From: Epiperipatus broadwayi
Lineage: Eukaryota > Onychophora > Udeonychophora > Euonychophora > Peripatidae
Length of the DNA stretch: 64,000 nucleotides
Assembly: GCA_028023455.1 (NCBI GenBank)
Contig: JAQFVV010006294.1
Span: 64,001-128,000, forward strand
Direction of reading: 5' to 3'
In this document: positions 9,444-21,914 of the stretch, one piece after another
How the letters are laid out: each line of letters opens with the position of its first letter
Numbering within the stretch: position 1 is the first letter of the stretch
Notes under the pieces: generated by a model
Told to the model about the DNA's origin: nothing
Database searches by the model: none
What the model saw: the letters and a program-made list of their open reading frames with translations, nothing else
Position numbers and translations under genes: made by a program

Positions 9444-12400
9444 CTGAAATTTTAAAAAAATTATATATATGTATTGTTACTTCATATCACCAATGCATTC
9501 CAAATATCAAGTGACCAGGCGGGAGCAGCAAAATGACAAAAAGGATTATGAAATGTATCAGAAATAAAAAAACAGCACTGAAATAATTTAAAAGAAAAGA
9601 TAATATATGATAATCTAATTTACAAACTACAAACTGAGAAGACTTAGGTAACTTCATTAGGAATTCTTTTCACTCCATAGTTCTTCAAAGTATTTTAGAT
9701 GGATTCTGAAGTTTGCAAAAGTGAGTTACATTTAAGAAATTTTTAATAAAATGAATTATTTGATCATACCAAGCATCAGTAATATTTCTACCAAAATAGT
9801 CAAAATACAACTAGAGCTAAATATTTGGAAAGAATGTCTTAGTGCTTTTGGAATAATATCTCTTTGTTGTAGGCACTTCTTAAGCAAAGTAATATCTTGA
9901 CAGCTTCTCTAGGCATAAGATATGATTTTTATGGAAATATTATTCCTAGAGTTTTTTTCTTCATCACAATGTTGTTTAACTATGCTCACAATACTTTTGG
10001 AGGCACATAATTTTGTTATAATATTTAAAATAAATAAGATAATTAATCATTATTGATAATAAACCAATAACAGACAATAATTTCTCTGAAACTACCATGA
10101 TAATTTGAGTCTAAGAATTTCAACTGATTTATTTTTGTGTACAGAATTAAGATGAGAATGATATTCTCTGTTATTAGAAAGACATTATAATATTTTTCCA
10201 CATCTAATATGCTACGTAAAAAGTAATAATCACAGAATAATTAAAATAGAATTTGTTTTTATGAAAAGTTCTTTATTTCAATCATTTGTTTCTTCTGATA
10301 GTGAAAAGAGAGCTTTGATTCTTGGAATCATTTTATTTTTGCTGGAATTTATACTTTTTCTGATATTGTGTGAGTTGATTGACTAACACATATACTATAA
10401 AATAGCAGTATGAAATGTTGCCTATGCTTGATATTTCTCCTGAAAATAAGCAGTCTTTGATATACCTTTGACTTGATAACCTTCAGGGGAATTTAAGGAT
10501 GTTCAAATAGTTTATTATATGATGGTTTAGATATTTTTTCTTTGCAGCAGGTGGAGTAGTTGATAGCAACTACTCCTCTAGCTTCACAATTCCTTATAGC
10601 AGAGATAGGATATGTCTATTATTTAGTTGATAGAATGCTATTTTTAAAGGTTTGGATAGCATTTTCTTGTATTCATTTGAAACAAGGTGGAATTCCATGT
10701 AACCAAAAAAATGACAAGAGCAATATTCCTGGAAGATTTAGGATGCAAATGTCATATCATTATCTGATATGATAGTCTCTAGATAGGATAAAATTACCAA
10801 TATTCTTATTTAATTCTCTTATAGTAATATCATCTTGACAGATAATGCTGATCTTACATCACTCCTGTTAAGGCTATTTGTAGCTTATCTAAAATTCAGA
10901 TGCTGAGCCATGCTGCAGTGACTGCCAGTTTGATAACATTAGATGTATTCTATATCATTTTAAACATATATCTTTTATCTTTGCCTTCAATATTTCTATA
11001 TCTACAAATAGACAAAACATATGAATAATTGATTATAAGTAATAGTAAAGAAGCATGGTCTCGGTATTTACCTGAATTGATTTTTTTAAAATTAAGTCTT
11101 GCTACTCTCACAGTAGTCTTGTTTATCTAGGTAATGATCATCCAAGTAGTGATGTGCATTTTTGATTGTTGACCAATAGATCTAACAAATATTTTTATTT
11201 TGTGAATTATTTGCATAGTAAACTGTCTAAAACTTTATTTTTTACCTGATAACATTTAATCCCATATTACAGTTGTTATATATTTTAATTATTACAAGAA
11301 TTATATTCTTCTTGATTGAATATAGACAAATAGAGCTTTAGTTGAACAATAGTTGATGAAGCATAGCAAAGATACTATTGATTTTAATTTATTGCAATTA
11401 TCATACAAGTGATTTGTATAACTACAACCTGAATCATTCTGGTAATATGACTTTGTATGTTTTCCTTTACATTGCTCAACGAACCTGACTGCCAATTTGT
11501 CTTTTGAATGTATCATATCTATTGCTTGTTTTTGTTTTAGATTACTTTGTTGAAAATGAACACTGGATCATTGAATAATGCTGCCTTAAAGATTGTCTTT
11601 CATTTTAATTGTTAATTGACAGAGTAATACTTCTTTCACTGAATATTTCAGAAAATTATGTTGTAGTTTCAAGTTAGCCTTTTAACTGGCTGAGAATGAA
11701 AATAATCTAGTAATTGGGAAAAATATTGTGAATAAATAACTTTATAAAACAAATTAAAAATTAACTTTGCTTAAATATGCTGGATAATCTGAAAACTTAA
11801 AGTTAGACTAGAGCTATTTATTTTAATTTCTAGAGCCAGTAATTCAGATAGTTTAAAGATTGGAATATTTCTCTAGATTGTGTAGCTTATTACCAGATAT
11901 ATACTCCTTTCAAATAAGATGAGTATACACAGTGTTGAAGGCAGTTAGAAAATACTCCAATCATAATAGAAATGAACCTGGAAACAAAACAGCAAACAAC
12001 TAAATTGTAAAATTTAAGAATAAACAAAAGTGACAATAAAATCTTAAATCATTAGTTTTACTAGGTGCAGTCAAGTCTCAACTTCCGGTAATTATACAAA
12101 TAATAATTCTACAATATGACATCAGTCATCTCAATTTCACATTTATTACTGTGATGTTGGAGCCTATCTATCTCATCACTGGTTGCATTCTTCTTTCATC
12201 AACAATTTTTTCAAAGAATATAAACTTAGATCTAATTATTTTATTTTTGCCAAGTAAAGCAATTTTAATGTGATCTGAGTGATAGTTCTGATTTAATGTT
12301 AGAATATCCATTTGTTCATTATTTATTTGTTCAATATTTTTCTCTTCTCTTTCTTAAATATAGTGAAATATTTTTAAAAATGAAGATCAGAAAATTGTTG

Positions 12401-13277
12401 AAGTTATAATATTTCATTTGATAATTATAAAGCTTCAATAATTGTGATTGTCATTTTTTTATTTTATTTAAATGGAAAATCAAAAATGGCAAAAGAATTT
12501 GACTACTACATTAATAAGTCATAAATTTACTAATCTTTATAGATTTTCGGTAAATTTATTAGATATATTGTAATTTTTTCCACTTCTACAGTGTTTAACT
12601 AGACATAAATTCTGATGAATCTATATTCATCATTAATGTGGATATATCATTAAGTCCCATAAAAACTATTACTTTCACTTTTTACTTGTGAGAAAGTTTC
12701 AGAGTTTTGGTAATCATTCTTTATTTTGACAAATTTTTATTTTTTAATCATAAGATTTTGATTAGAGAAAAATATACTAATTTGTATGATTAACATATAT
12801 CACAATCTGATAGTTTAGAAAAAATATTTGATTTGTTCTTGAGATAAGAATATGCAATACCAATTCCTTGAAGTTTTCTTCATAATAATTTTGCATTTTC
12901 CACTGCAATATATATTTGTTTAATGATGCATAGAATTTTAGAGGCATAAGCTTTTTTATAGTATTAAAATCCACTTTAGAAGCAATCTAATTGAGTTTAT
13001 ATCATAGAATCTTTTGTCAGTTCAGATTAAGTAACTAATCATATCAATTTCTTTATTGCAATGTGGTTGATTCATATGCAAACTTGACCAGATTTATTTT
13101 CCAATAGGTAAAAACATTAACTAAACAAATAGAAAAAAAATTCTATTTCATCAACAATTCTGAGATTTCTTTTTTTAAATAGCTCATTAATATTGAAATC
13201 TTTTACTAGATTTGGATTTTTTCTTTCTTAAATTTGTTACTGCTGTTCATGATCATTACCTATAGCCACTTACTGAT
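9444..13277. other. Pyrophosphatase intron, no further gene seen
   Basis: First part of the 11.9-kb intron between the exons at 21303-21388 and 9334-9443. AT-rich and free of clear exons. The minus strand at about 9900-11000 has some longer open stretches between stops that could be a very old transposon, but no family was recognised. A perfect hairpin lies at 10553-10576. Confidence 0.6.
10553..10576. repeat. Perfect 10-bp hairpin
   Basis: GGAGTAGTTG (10553-10562), ATAG loop, CAACTACTCC (10567-10576). It stands out by GC content within AT-rich DNA. Function unknown. Confidence 0.7.
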
Positions 13278-16200
13278 CAAGGATGGATATGAGCCAATTG
13301 TACCCAAATAGGCCCTGTGCTTAAAGAGCCCTCACAGCTAACAAAGTTTATATAATTAAAAATTGTATTAAAAAATATATATAATTTGCTTCAAAAATTA
13401 CAATAACTGGAAACATCTATATATATTTAAATTCTTTTTTTAATACTACTATCAGTTATCCATAGTACAGAGCAGAGTTGACTAACTGCATTGCTGCCAC
13501 ACATAATATGCATATTCTGTGCAGTCGCAAAAAATAAAGATATATCATGTGTTAACTTTTAAAAAATTACATTGTCCAAATAAATTATCATTTATTTCAT
13601 TAAACTGTGAATTAAATTACTTATGCACATGTGAATTATTTCTACAGTAAGGTAACTAATCTAAATATAGTTTAATTATTTTATGCTTGCAATTTGATGA
13701 ACAATTCAATAAACTTATCTGTACTAATTTTATTATTTTTTACATAAAATAATAATAAAAAAGGATCTTAAATGTCCAATTAATTGCTTTAAAATCTTAA
13801 ATATTATTCTATAAATATAAATCCCTAAGCTTTCAATACTTTTTGATAGAAAATTATGAAAATATTTATGACTGTTTTAATGCAAATTTAAAAAATTTAT
13901 ACCAATAAAAAAATACTTAGTTTCAATTATTAACTGCTTTTGCAAAAAAACGTTAACATTCTAACTATTTTTCATAGGATGTCCAATTCAAAGCAAGAAA
14001 GAAATATGGGCAGAAAATATCAAAGTGATAGTATCAAAAGAAAACTAAGTGAAATAACAAAAATTACAGCTGATAAGTAAAAAGGTGATAGCACAAGTTT
14101 TAAAAATTCATAATGACAACACAGAATCAGAAGGGGCCAATTAAAAAGATAAAAATATTCATATAAATGAAAAGAAAAGATGTTCAGAGTATTAAGATGG
14201 ATATAGAAAATAATCCGGAAGAAACACATTTACAAGAAGGAAACAGTGTAATGAAAATAATTCAGTGTAGCTGTTACTTAAGCAAATAGACTAAGCCAGC
14301 AAATAATAGATTGCTTAGTGGAAAAAAAAACTACTTAAAGTTTTTGTAGATGAATTTCCTCATCAAAATAATGGAACTCATTTTTCAAAAGTTCATCTTA
14401 AAAAAAATTTTCCGAATGGTTTAATCATATATCATTCCTGATTAATATATGCTGATTTTTTAAAAAAAAGATAAAATATTTTGTTTTCTATTCTTGTCTT
14501 TTTCATAAAGATACAATGACTGCCACATCAGGATTAAATAATTGGCATAAAATGACCAATCAAAGCATCATTTACTTGCAATGTTAAAATGTAGAAAACT
14601 TCAAAAAAGACTTTCAGTTGTGGAATGTATAGGCAAAATAAAATAGAAATTCCAGAATCAAGAAAAATTGTGATTATGTCCAAGTTTTTCAAAGATTATT
14701 ATCAGTGAAATACCTTCTAGCTGAGCATAATTTGGCATTTTGAGGATCTGTTTAAAATATAAGTGATTTGCATAAAAGATACATTTTAGGAATTATTGAA
14801 CTTCTTGAAAAATTTGATCAAATAATTTAAGACCATCTTCAACAAATCACCAGTAAACAAGAATGAGATCATTATCTAAGCAAAACAATTCAAAATGAAT
14901 TTGATGAGAAGTAAAATCTAAAACCAGATTACAAATCAAATAAAATTAAAGTATATGGCACATCACTTAGTTAATCACTGGTGTTTATAAAGTTTATTAA
15001 ATGTATAAATGTAGAAAACAATTTCTAAGAAAATGTATATGCCAGGCTGAATCAAGAAATTAATTCTCTAAGATTAAGTATTAATAATATCAGGATGCAA
15101 GAATATGGTTAAAATATGAAGGGAAAAATTTCTGGAATTCAGGCTAATTCTTAAAACAATTCAAGAGCATTTTTTATACTCTATACTTCTCATAATATAT
15201 ATATACATTCTTCGTTTTCAAAACTTGTTTATTCAATATTTTACAATAATTTTATATATTTATTATGTTGGTGCTAAAATTTAAAAAGAACAAGAAGAAA
15301 TGAGAAGTTGTATATATAATTTTGTTTATACTTCTCACAATTATAATCATTTTGGGAGAAAACTTGCCCTGATGCATTAAGTTTTGTGTTTTATTTCAAT
15401 ACCATTATGTTTTATTATCATCATATACAAAGTTCCATGAATATGTTAAAGGTCTTTTTTATGAAGCCTCGTTATGGAACTGTCACATTCAAAATATTAT
15501 GGTTGTAAGGTATTAAGTAAGTGAAGTCTATGATGCATTTCTTGAAATAACAAAAACATCATAAGATTCTTAAGTTAAAAGTTATGCAAAATTACTTGCA
15601 CACTCAATGAAAGATTACAAATTTATACTATCCCTCATTTTTTTATTTTTCCAAGAAATTTTATTAGCAAGAAACTTCAAAGTAATTCTGTGGATATTTC
15701 TGTAGTGCTTTCTTCATTTGAAGAACTATTATGTTAGTTGATTAAATATAGAAACACTGAGAATTCAAGAAAATATTAGGTGAGGCAACTCACTTGCAAA
15801 AGATTTCAAGATAATTTCAGAAAAGGTTGAGAAAAAGAAAGAAATGTGATTAGTTATGAAGTCAATGATGAGCCAATTGTTAATTCTGCAGAACTGTTCA
15901 AAGTAATTTTTTTAAATGTACTTCTGAATAAAGCAAAATAATCATTATAGACTCCATTTGAACAACTGAAAAATCATACGGATTTATTTGAATTTTTAGA
16001 AAAATTTCAAATAATGGAAAAAGGTAGACTTCAGAACAGTTAGAAATTGCTCTAATAAATATTAAAACTACACACACAAAAAAAAAAACCTATCTATTGA
16101 TTTTGTAAAGAAGATGGATTTACATGACAATATGTTTGTTAATGAAATGGACTTCTAAAGGTTATTTTTTTATTAGAATATTAAGGAAAAATTTCTAAAA

Positions 16201-16597
16201 TGTTTTAATTTCTAGCAAAAAATGATATACCCAGGTCTGTTGCTTCTGGAGACAGAGAATTTTGTAGGTTAAAACTGATAGTATTTAAGGTCAACTATGA
16301 CCCAAGTAGACTAAATAGTTTAGCAATTCTATTGATTGAAAATCAAGAAGCATGGCAGCATCTCTAGATTTTGATTCAATTTTAGAAGACTTTTCCAAGC
16401 AAAAAGCTAGAAAATGTTTTTAAACATTGTTTTATATTGATTCAATATATATGATATATACTTTGTTTAAAATATACTATCCAATTACTCATTTATTTAA
16501 ATTAAAAATTATATTTATTTATAACAGTTAGAGCTACATTTTGAAGGGCCCTGCAAAAAATAACCAATTGGGCTTGCATTAACTGAATCCAGCCCTG
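13278..16597 (+). mobile_element. Fossil hAT DNA transposon (ZMYM/TTF-like type)
   Basis: The right end reads CCAGCCCTG (16589-16597), the complement of the typical hAT terminus CAGGGCTGG. The left end begins CAAGGATGGAT (13278). Both ends then carry related GCCCAATTG / GCCAATTGTACCC and GGCCCTG words in inverted orientation. The length of 3.3 kb suits an autonomous hAT. The flanks TTACTGAT and ATACTAAC agree at 5 of 8 positions, compatible with a decayed 8-bp target duplication. Transposase fragments lie inside in the same orientation. Confidence 0.75.
13975..16430 (+). pseudogene. hAT transposase remnant
   Basis: Recognisable blocks in order on the plus strand. Near 14350-14440: DEFPHQNNGTHFSKVH, the zinc-finger/TTF-like N-terminal area. 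Near 14680-14900: LLSVKYLLAEHNLAF, then ILGIIELLEKFDQI and IQNEFD, matching the family pattern of a LAxxxLAFRG block, an ELLxxFD block and IQNE. Near 16265-16430: DPSRLNSLAILLIEN and DFDSILEDFSKQKARK, matching the C-terminal dimerisation region. Blocks are separated by stops, frameshifts and AT-rich filler. The protein would have bound and cut element ends. It is clearly dead, and its heavy decay suggests an old insertion. Confidence 0.75.
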
Positions 16598-18039
16598 ATA
16601 CTAACACAGTTTATAAGATGATTAGCATAAATTTTGATATATTAGAACTGTTAGTAATGGTTTTTTAAAAAACCCATTTCTATATATATAGTCTTAATCG
16701 TATTCTATATCAATAATAAGTAAAATTAGTCTAATTGGAATAAATGGTCATCTTATTCCCTGACTTTTTATTAATCTTAAATATAATGTATGGTAAAGAC
16801 CAGAGTTAACTAAGTCATATGATTCTTCTAGTTGATTTTCCTAATTAAGTACACTTTCATTCATTTAATGGTCATTAGAACAATAATAAAGCCAACAGAT
16901 TTCCCTGTATAGATTTTGGATAATTAACCAAATACATTAAAAAATATAGTTCCAAAGCAAATTTCAGAGTTGTAGACTTGGAACCAAGAAAACTTGATTA
17001 ATTTTTTTAAAAAAATTGAGTAGATGTGATACAACAGTTTTCTTCTTTAAAAAAAAAAAGGCCTTATTAGCTAAAACAATTTATGGAATCTGTTATATGG
17101 ATTGTAAATCTAAAAAGTAATTATGGTTTTAATGATTTCTAATAATCTTATTTTTTACTAAAACAAAATAATAAAAAATTACCCCAAAGCTATTTATATT
17201 TGTGATTTGTAGAAATTATTAATCCATTTCAAATTACTATATTTGTAAGACATTCAATCAATGGATATCAGATAGTAGAGGAAAATAAATCCTTAGACTT
17301 TCAGTTAACCATCGGACCATTCTTAATGAGAATATTGTTTGCATTACAACCATCTAAAAACATTTTTTGTTTCATTAGTTATATCATGTTTTTGCTAAAT
17401 AGTAAACATACTTCAGTTAGCTTGTAATTGAAGTAACCAAATATATTTAATTAAAGATCTAGTATCAGATTTATACAGTTCTTCAACCACACCTCCAACA
17501 TAGTGCTTAAGAGGATGTTGTACTTAAAACTAATTACAAAACTGGGCAGATAGATTATCTGGGTTGGGTAAAAAATCTTCAGTGTTTAAAATTTCAGGTC
17601 ATTAGATTAGATAGCATAAATATGGATGCATTCATTGTCTTAACGATTCTTAACTTTAAACTTCAGAGTGTTTAAAAATTTAAGATAATAAAATTTCAGG
17701 CTATTTCTTCTCTAATAAACCTTCATGCTATTAAAAATTCAAGCCATTAACTTGAATAAAATAAGAGAAAATGGATGACTATTTACTACATATAATGAGA
17801 AAGTAATCCCTGCATAGAACAACAAATATCCAAAAACTAGGATATGAATTTATTGATCTGTTTTTGTACTATTGTAGCATCTGATATCATGTTTATACAT
17901 CTGATTCGTTAGTTAAGCGAGAAAGTTTATATATATTGAACAGGATACTTTATCCACTTCAAAAGTTCCATCATGAAAATTAGAACTCTGATTTTTATAT
18001 ATATAGTTTTTTAAAAAAAAACTAAAGGTATTTTTTTTA
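16598..18039. other. Intronic AT-rich sequence
   Basis: No gene or named repeat seen. Loosely repeated TTTAAAATTTCAGG words at 17570-17710 suggest weak, old tandem duplication. Confidence 0.5.
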
Positions 18040-19600
18040 TTATTTTTTTAGAGTACATGCAATAACACACATACTGGCTTATTTTTTAAAAAAAGTCTGT
18101 GATTTCTATCAATTTGTAAAAAGATTCTAATTTAAAAAGGAAAAGTTTTAATCCTTTTTGAACAAAGCATTTTAATTTTGGAGGTTTTTTTTAAATTGCA
18201 TTCTTGTTTCCTTGATTGTAATCTATTTTAATTTATTTCTAAGAAAAAAACTAAGACTTGTTTTTACATTTTTTTTTAATTATAAATAAGAGCCCTGGTC
18301 AGAATTTTTTTAATTAAGATTAAGTTTGAGATAGAGATTTGCCCTGGTCAAAAATTGCTAATTAAAGATGACAGGAAGATAATGGCTGACATATATAGCC
18401 CCGAATTTCAGAATTATTCTTCTCTGATAAATTTTCTGATGTGGCTTGTTATAAGTACTTTTATGCTGACTAATTTTAGGTGCTGAATCTTGTTAATCTG
18501 CTTATAATAATTATTTGGATTGCTGTGCTGCTGTACCTGATATTTCGCCGATATATTATGGGCTACTTTTCGCGAAATAGCAATCTTCCACACAGAATGC
18601 CAAAAATATACGCTATGAGAAATCTCCACATGCAGTGCTAAATCCTCCTAAAATAAACTTTGGAGCTTCAGACCGTGCTGCCAAGATCATGTAATAAAAG
18701 CCTGATCCAGAATTGATTCAAAGATTGCCTCCAAACTCCTGAACTTATAAATGGAAGCCAAAATCTACATAAGAACTTTAAAGAAAGCTAAACTGTGTGT
18801 GATGCTGAAAGACATGTTACACTTAACCTTATGCCTCGAGATAAAACGTTTTCACATCCTAACCAGGGTTTAAATCTCTGTTAAAGTCACAGCTTAATCA
18901 TAAAAGAAATTTATCTTTAATACAAGTTTTAAATATTCCTATAATATTTTTAATTATTTTATGTACTTTTCTTATTATAGTGTATATTGGAATCTTAATT
19001 TTAAGATTTCATATTATGAATTTATTTATCTGAGAGTGTACTGCAAGTTTAGATTTTATAGTTATTGTTTCTCTTTTTATATTACTAACCCTTGATAGAT
19101 ACTTGGGCAGATAGTAATTTTCTTTTATCTCACCTATACTCCTTTCGTTATAATTAATTTAGTTAAGTTTGGTTTGTATTTCCTGCAGACCATAAATCTT
19201 TTGTCTGGCAGTTTATCGAGTGTATTGTTTCCTAAATCAGAGATTTTGTTTTCTTCTATTTAAGATTATGCATAATCGTAATCTTCCCTTGTTCTATTTT
19301 TTAGTCTTGTATTTGGGTCAACTGTGAATAATCTTAAACGTGATTTATCATGAGCTGTTCTGCAGACATATGACATTCTTGATCCCAATGCTTTATTCCA
19401 GGCCAAGGAAAGGTCAGCCACACTTTTGTTGTATTCCTTGCAAGACCGTTTTATTTTTGAAATTTCTAAATAGGAAAACTGGAATTAGTTTTTATAAATT
19501 GCTGGCAGGAAGATATTATAAATCTCTCTTTGTATATCATAGATGAAAAAACAAACTTATCTGCCAGGGTGTTTAATGTTTTCAATACTCTCATACACTC
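18040..19600 (+). repeat. Unclassified ~1.5-kb dispersed repeat, copy A
   Basis: Matches the reverse complement of 39520-41150 along its length with substantial divergence. Shared landmarks in order: TAACACACATAC; TTTTAATTTTGGA; CCCTGGT followed by TTTAATTAAGATT (18293-18320); CCAGGG.TAAATCTCT (18863-18879); a CTTGGGCAGAT block near 19105; GAGC.GTTCTGCAGACA near 19351-19370; and GTTTAATGTTTTC near 19571. No reading frame or tRNA head is evident. AGAGATTT..CCCTGG words near 18333 and 18879 are inverted to each other. Probably a non-autonomous element or LTR-like sequence of unknown class. Confidence 0.7.
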
Positions 19601-19650
19601 TCAGATAAATAGTGTAGAAATCTAGGTCCAACTTTCATATTTTGGGTTCT

Positions 19651-20978
19651 AGTACATTAGCTACTGAGACACGCTTGATGGCGCTGCCATCCAAACAAAC
19701 ATCAATGCACCGTTTAGTTGGTCGCGCCATAACTGAAACTTTCTGTGTAGTTACATAAGTGACACGGTGATCTATTACACACAAACGCAACTTTCAGTAT
19801 AGTTGTAAGTAATGTTTACATTGTTATCCAACATATGGCATAATTGGTTTTGCATTTTTAATAATTATAACAGTTGGGTAGTGTACTACCTGTGGGTGGC
19901 TGTTTTTAAAATATATAAAACTCTATTAATATCCAATGTTTACTAATTAAGGACATCGTATTGAAAGTGCAAGTAGAAAAGGTTAATTATAAAATCATTA
20001 CCCGTTTTGTTAAGATAATATTTCATTTGTAAATAATGGTAAAATATCTTCCTCCAACCAAAAAGCCATTGTTGTCTCGTGTAAATAGTAGCGTCTTCAT
20101 TTCACATAAATAGTATCGTCTTCAAAAGAAGTTACGTTAAAAAGGGTTGATGTTCCAAGTAGTTTTTTTAAAGTTTGGCAATTGCCATCAACAGAATCAG
20201 ATGCTGTGGCTTTTTTGCAACAGCACCATGTATTGCCATCTGTCAGTAAATGTGTGCGGAAAGTGGATGTGAGTTCGCGAAAGTAGAATTATTCATTGGC
20301 TTTGGCTTTGTTAAGGCAAAAAAAACGCATAACAAAAACATTATAATAAATGAAAAAAAAAAACTCATAATTAAGCCCCCCCAAAAAATGCATAATAAAA
20401 AGATTATGAAAAAAAAAAAATTCTATCCCATGAAATTTTTTTTTTTGATTTGTAAATAAATGAGAAAAAAATCTCGTAAAAACATTAGGATAAAAAAAAT
20501 CTATACCATGATATTTTTGTGTGAATTTGGAAATAAATGAGAGAAAAAACTTCGTAAAAATATTATGAATTAAAAAAAACATCTATCCCCTGATATATTG
20601 TTGTTGATTTGTAAATAAATGAGAGAAAAAAATCTCGTAATTAACAAAAAAAAAAAAAAACAATAAAAACATTATAAAAAATAAATCTATACCCCGATAT
20701 TTTGTTGATTTGTAAATAAATAAGATAAAAAAAATCTCGTAATTAAGCAAAAAAAAAAAAAGCATAATAAAAAGATAATTATTGAAAAAAAAAAAATCTA
20801 TCCATTGACATTTTGTTTTTTTTTAAAAAAAAAAATCTATCCACCAATATTTTGTTTTTTAGTTTGTTTTGTTTGTTGTTGATTTGTTTCATATTTTTAC
20901 CTAGCCCCAGAAATGATGTATTGATCTTTGTTTAGGTGATAGCAGTGCCATCAAGCGTGAACCGGTAGCTAATGTACT
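19651..20978. mobile_element. Large MITE with internal tandem array
   Basis: Terminal inverted repeats: AGTACATTAGCTAC (19651-19664) pairs with 20965-20978. After five unmatched bases, CACGCTTGATGGC (19670-19682) pairs with 20947-20959. The inner core resembles that of the MITE at 8112-9258 (GACAC.GCT.GATGG.GC.G), suggesting one family. No transposase. The second half is an A-rich tandem array. Confidence 0.7.
20290..20880. repeat. Degenerate tandem array (~100-125 bp units)
   Basis: About five units, each made of TGATTTGTAAATAAATGAGA, AAAAATCTCGTAATTAAGC or similar, a long A run, GCATAATAAAAACATTAT, another A run, and CTATCCC.TGATATTTTG. Unit lengths vary through the A runs. It produces overlapping spurious low-complexity open frames on both strands. 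Confidence 0.8.
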
Positions 20979-21302
20979 ATTGCCATATTTTGTTTGCCTG
21001 GCATTTACTTTCTTTTGAATTTAATAAACTTTAAAATTATATAGATTTATTTTGGCTAACATTTGTCATGGTGTTCTTTTCTCAATTTTCTGAACAATAT
21101 TAAAGATCTTTCTCTCCCAGGGTTTAGCTTGTGGCAATCATCATCATTATCAACTTTTGATCACCGCAAATTAAATTTTCTAGAATGTTAGTGACCTGGT
21201 GGGTGATCAAAAGAAGTGAAGAAGTAACCGATACAATATATATTTTAAAAAATCCAACTATATATCTATTTTATTAGAACAAAATTTTTGTTATTAACTT
21301 AC
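20979..21302. other. Intron next to the pyrophosphatase exon
   Basis: No gene seen. It contains a perfect 12-bp inverted repeat, CTTTTGATCACC (21154-21165) and GGTGATCAAAAG (21202-21213). The word CTTTTGATCACCGCAAATTA recurs, slightly changed and inverted, at 39313-39340. Confidence 0.6.
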
Positions 21303-21388
21303 CATTCAAGCCCTCCACTGTCCACATTCTTTCCAACTAACTGCTGCCAATATTTATGAGTATCCAAAATAATTTTGTGAGAAAATTC
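21303..21388 (-). CDS. Inorganic pyrophosphatase, internal coding exon
   Basis: Minus-strand exon of 86 nt with acceptor TTATTGTAG and donor GTAAGT. It encodes EFSHKIILDTHKYWQQLV followed by GKNVDSGGLE and two bases of a Cys codon finished by the exon at 9334-9443. It aligns with the C-terminal helix of eukaryotic PPase (pattern xFAxxIIxxTHxxWKxLIxxK). It begins in phase 0, directly continuing the AKNR end of the exon at 54870-54956. The exact phase matches and lack of stops argue for a functional gene and not a retrocopy. The intron on its 5' side is about 33.5 kb. Confidence 0.93.
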
Positions 21389-21544
21389 CTACAATAAATA
21401 GCATTTTACATAATTATTACAATCATGTGTCTAAGAATATAAAAATATATATAAGTAATCAAGTTTACATCATAATGTTAAATACACTCGATAAACCGCC
21501 AGCCAAAAGCTATTAAATCAATAAAAAAGATATGTCCTCTCATT

Positions 21545-21905
21545 ATATATAAATATATATTAGAAGGGATTTGAACTCAGACTTTCAAGCTCCCCCCACA
21601 GCTATTCATTCTATCCTATGCAATAGATACCCATGATCACATACATGTGAAAAAGATAAATGATCTCCAATATATATATTTCATGCTGAAACAACAATCA
21701 CCAGTTCGTCCATATCACCATCTTCCACTTATATATATAATCAGTATTCAGTTTATATTAAGACAGCAAATCTTCAAATTTTAATGGCCAAACTTCTCCA
21801 ACCTCCAACTCTTCAGCCATCCATATCATGAAAATCTGATGATGAAATAATCAAATCCCTTGTTGATGCCAATATTTTTGTCACACCCATATTGACTTTA
21901 AGTCA
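21545..21905 (-). repeat. tRNA-related SINE-like repeat, single copy
   Basis: On the minus strand it carries ATTGGCATCAACAAGGGATT, GATGGCTGAAGAGTTGGA, GGAAGATGGTGATATGGAC, and ends with GAGCTTGAAAGTCTGAGTTC followed by AAATCC, a box B-like word. The same order recurs in tandem at 26140-27330 and 53060-53690. Confidence 0.7.
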
Positions 21906-21914
21906 ATCTCACCC

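Noticed and set aside
20250-20765. Open frames rich in Phe/Lys on both strands
   Set aside because: Produced by the A-rich tandem array in the MITE.
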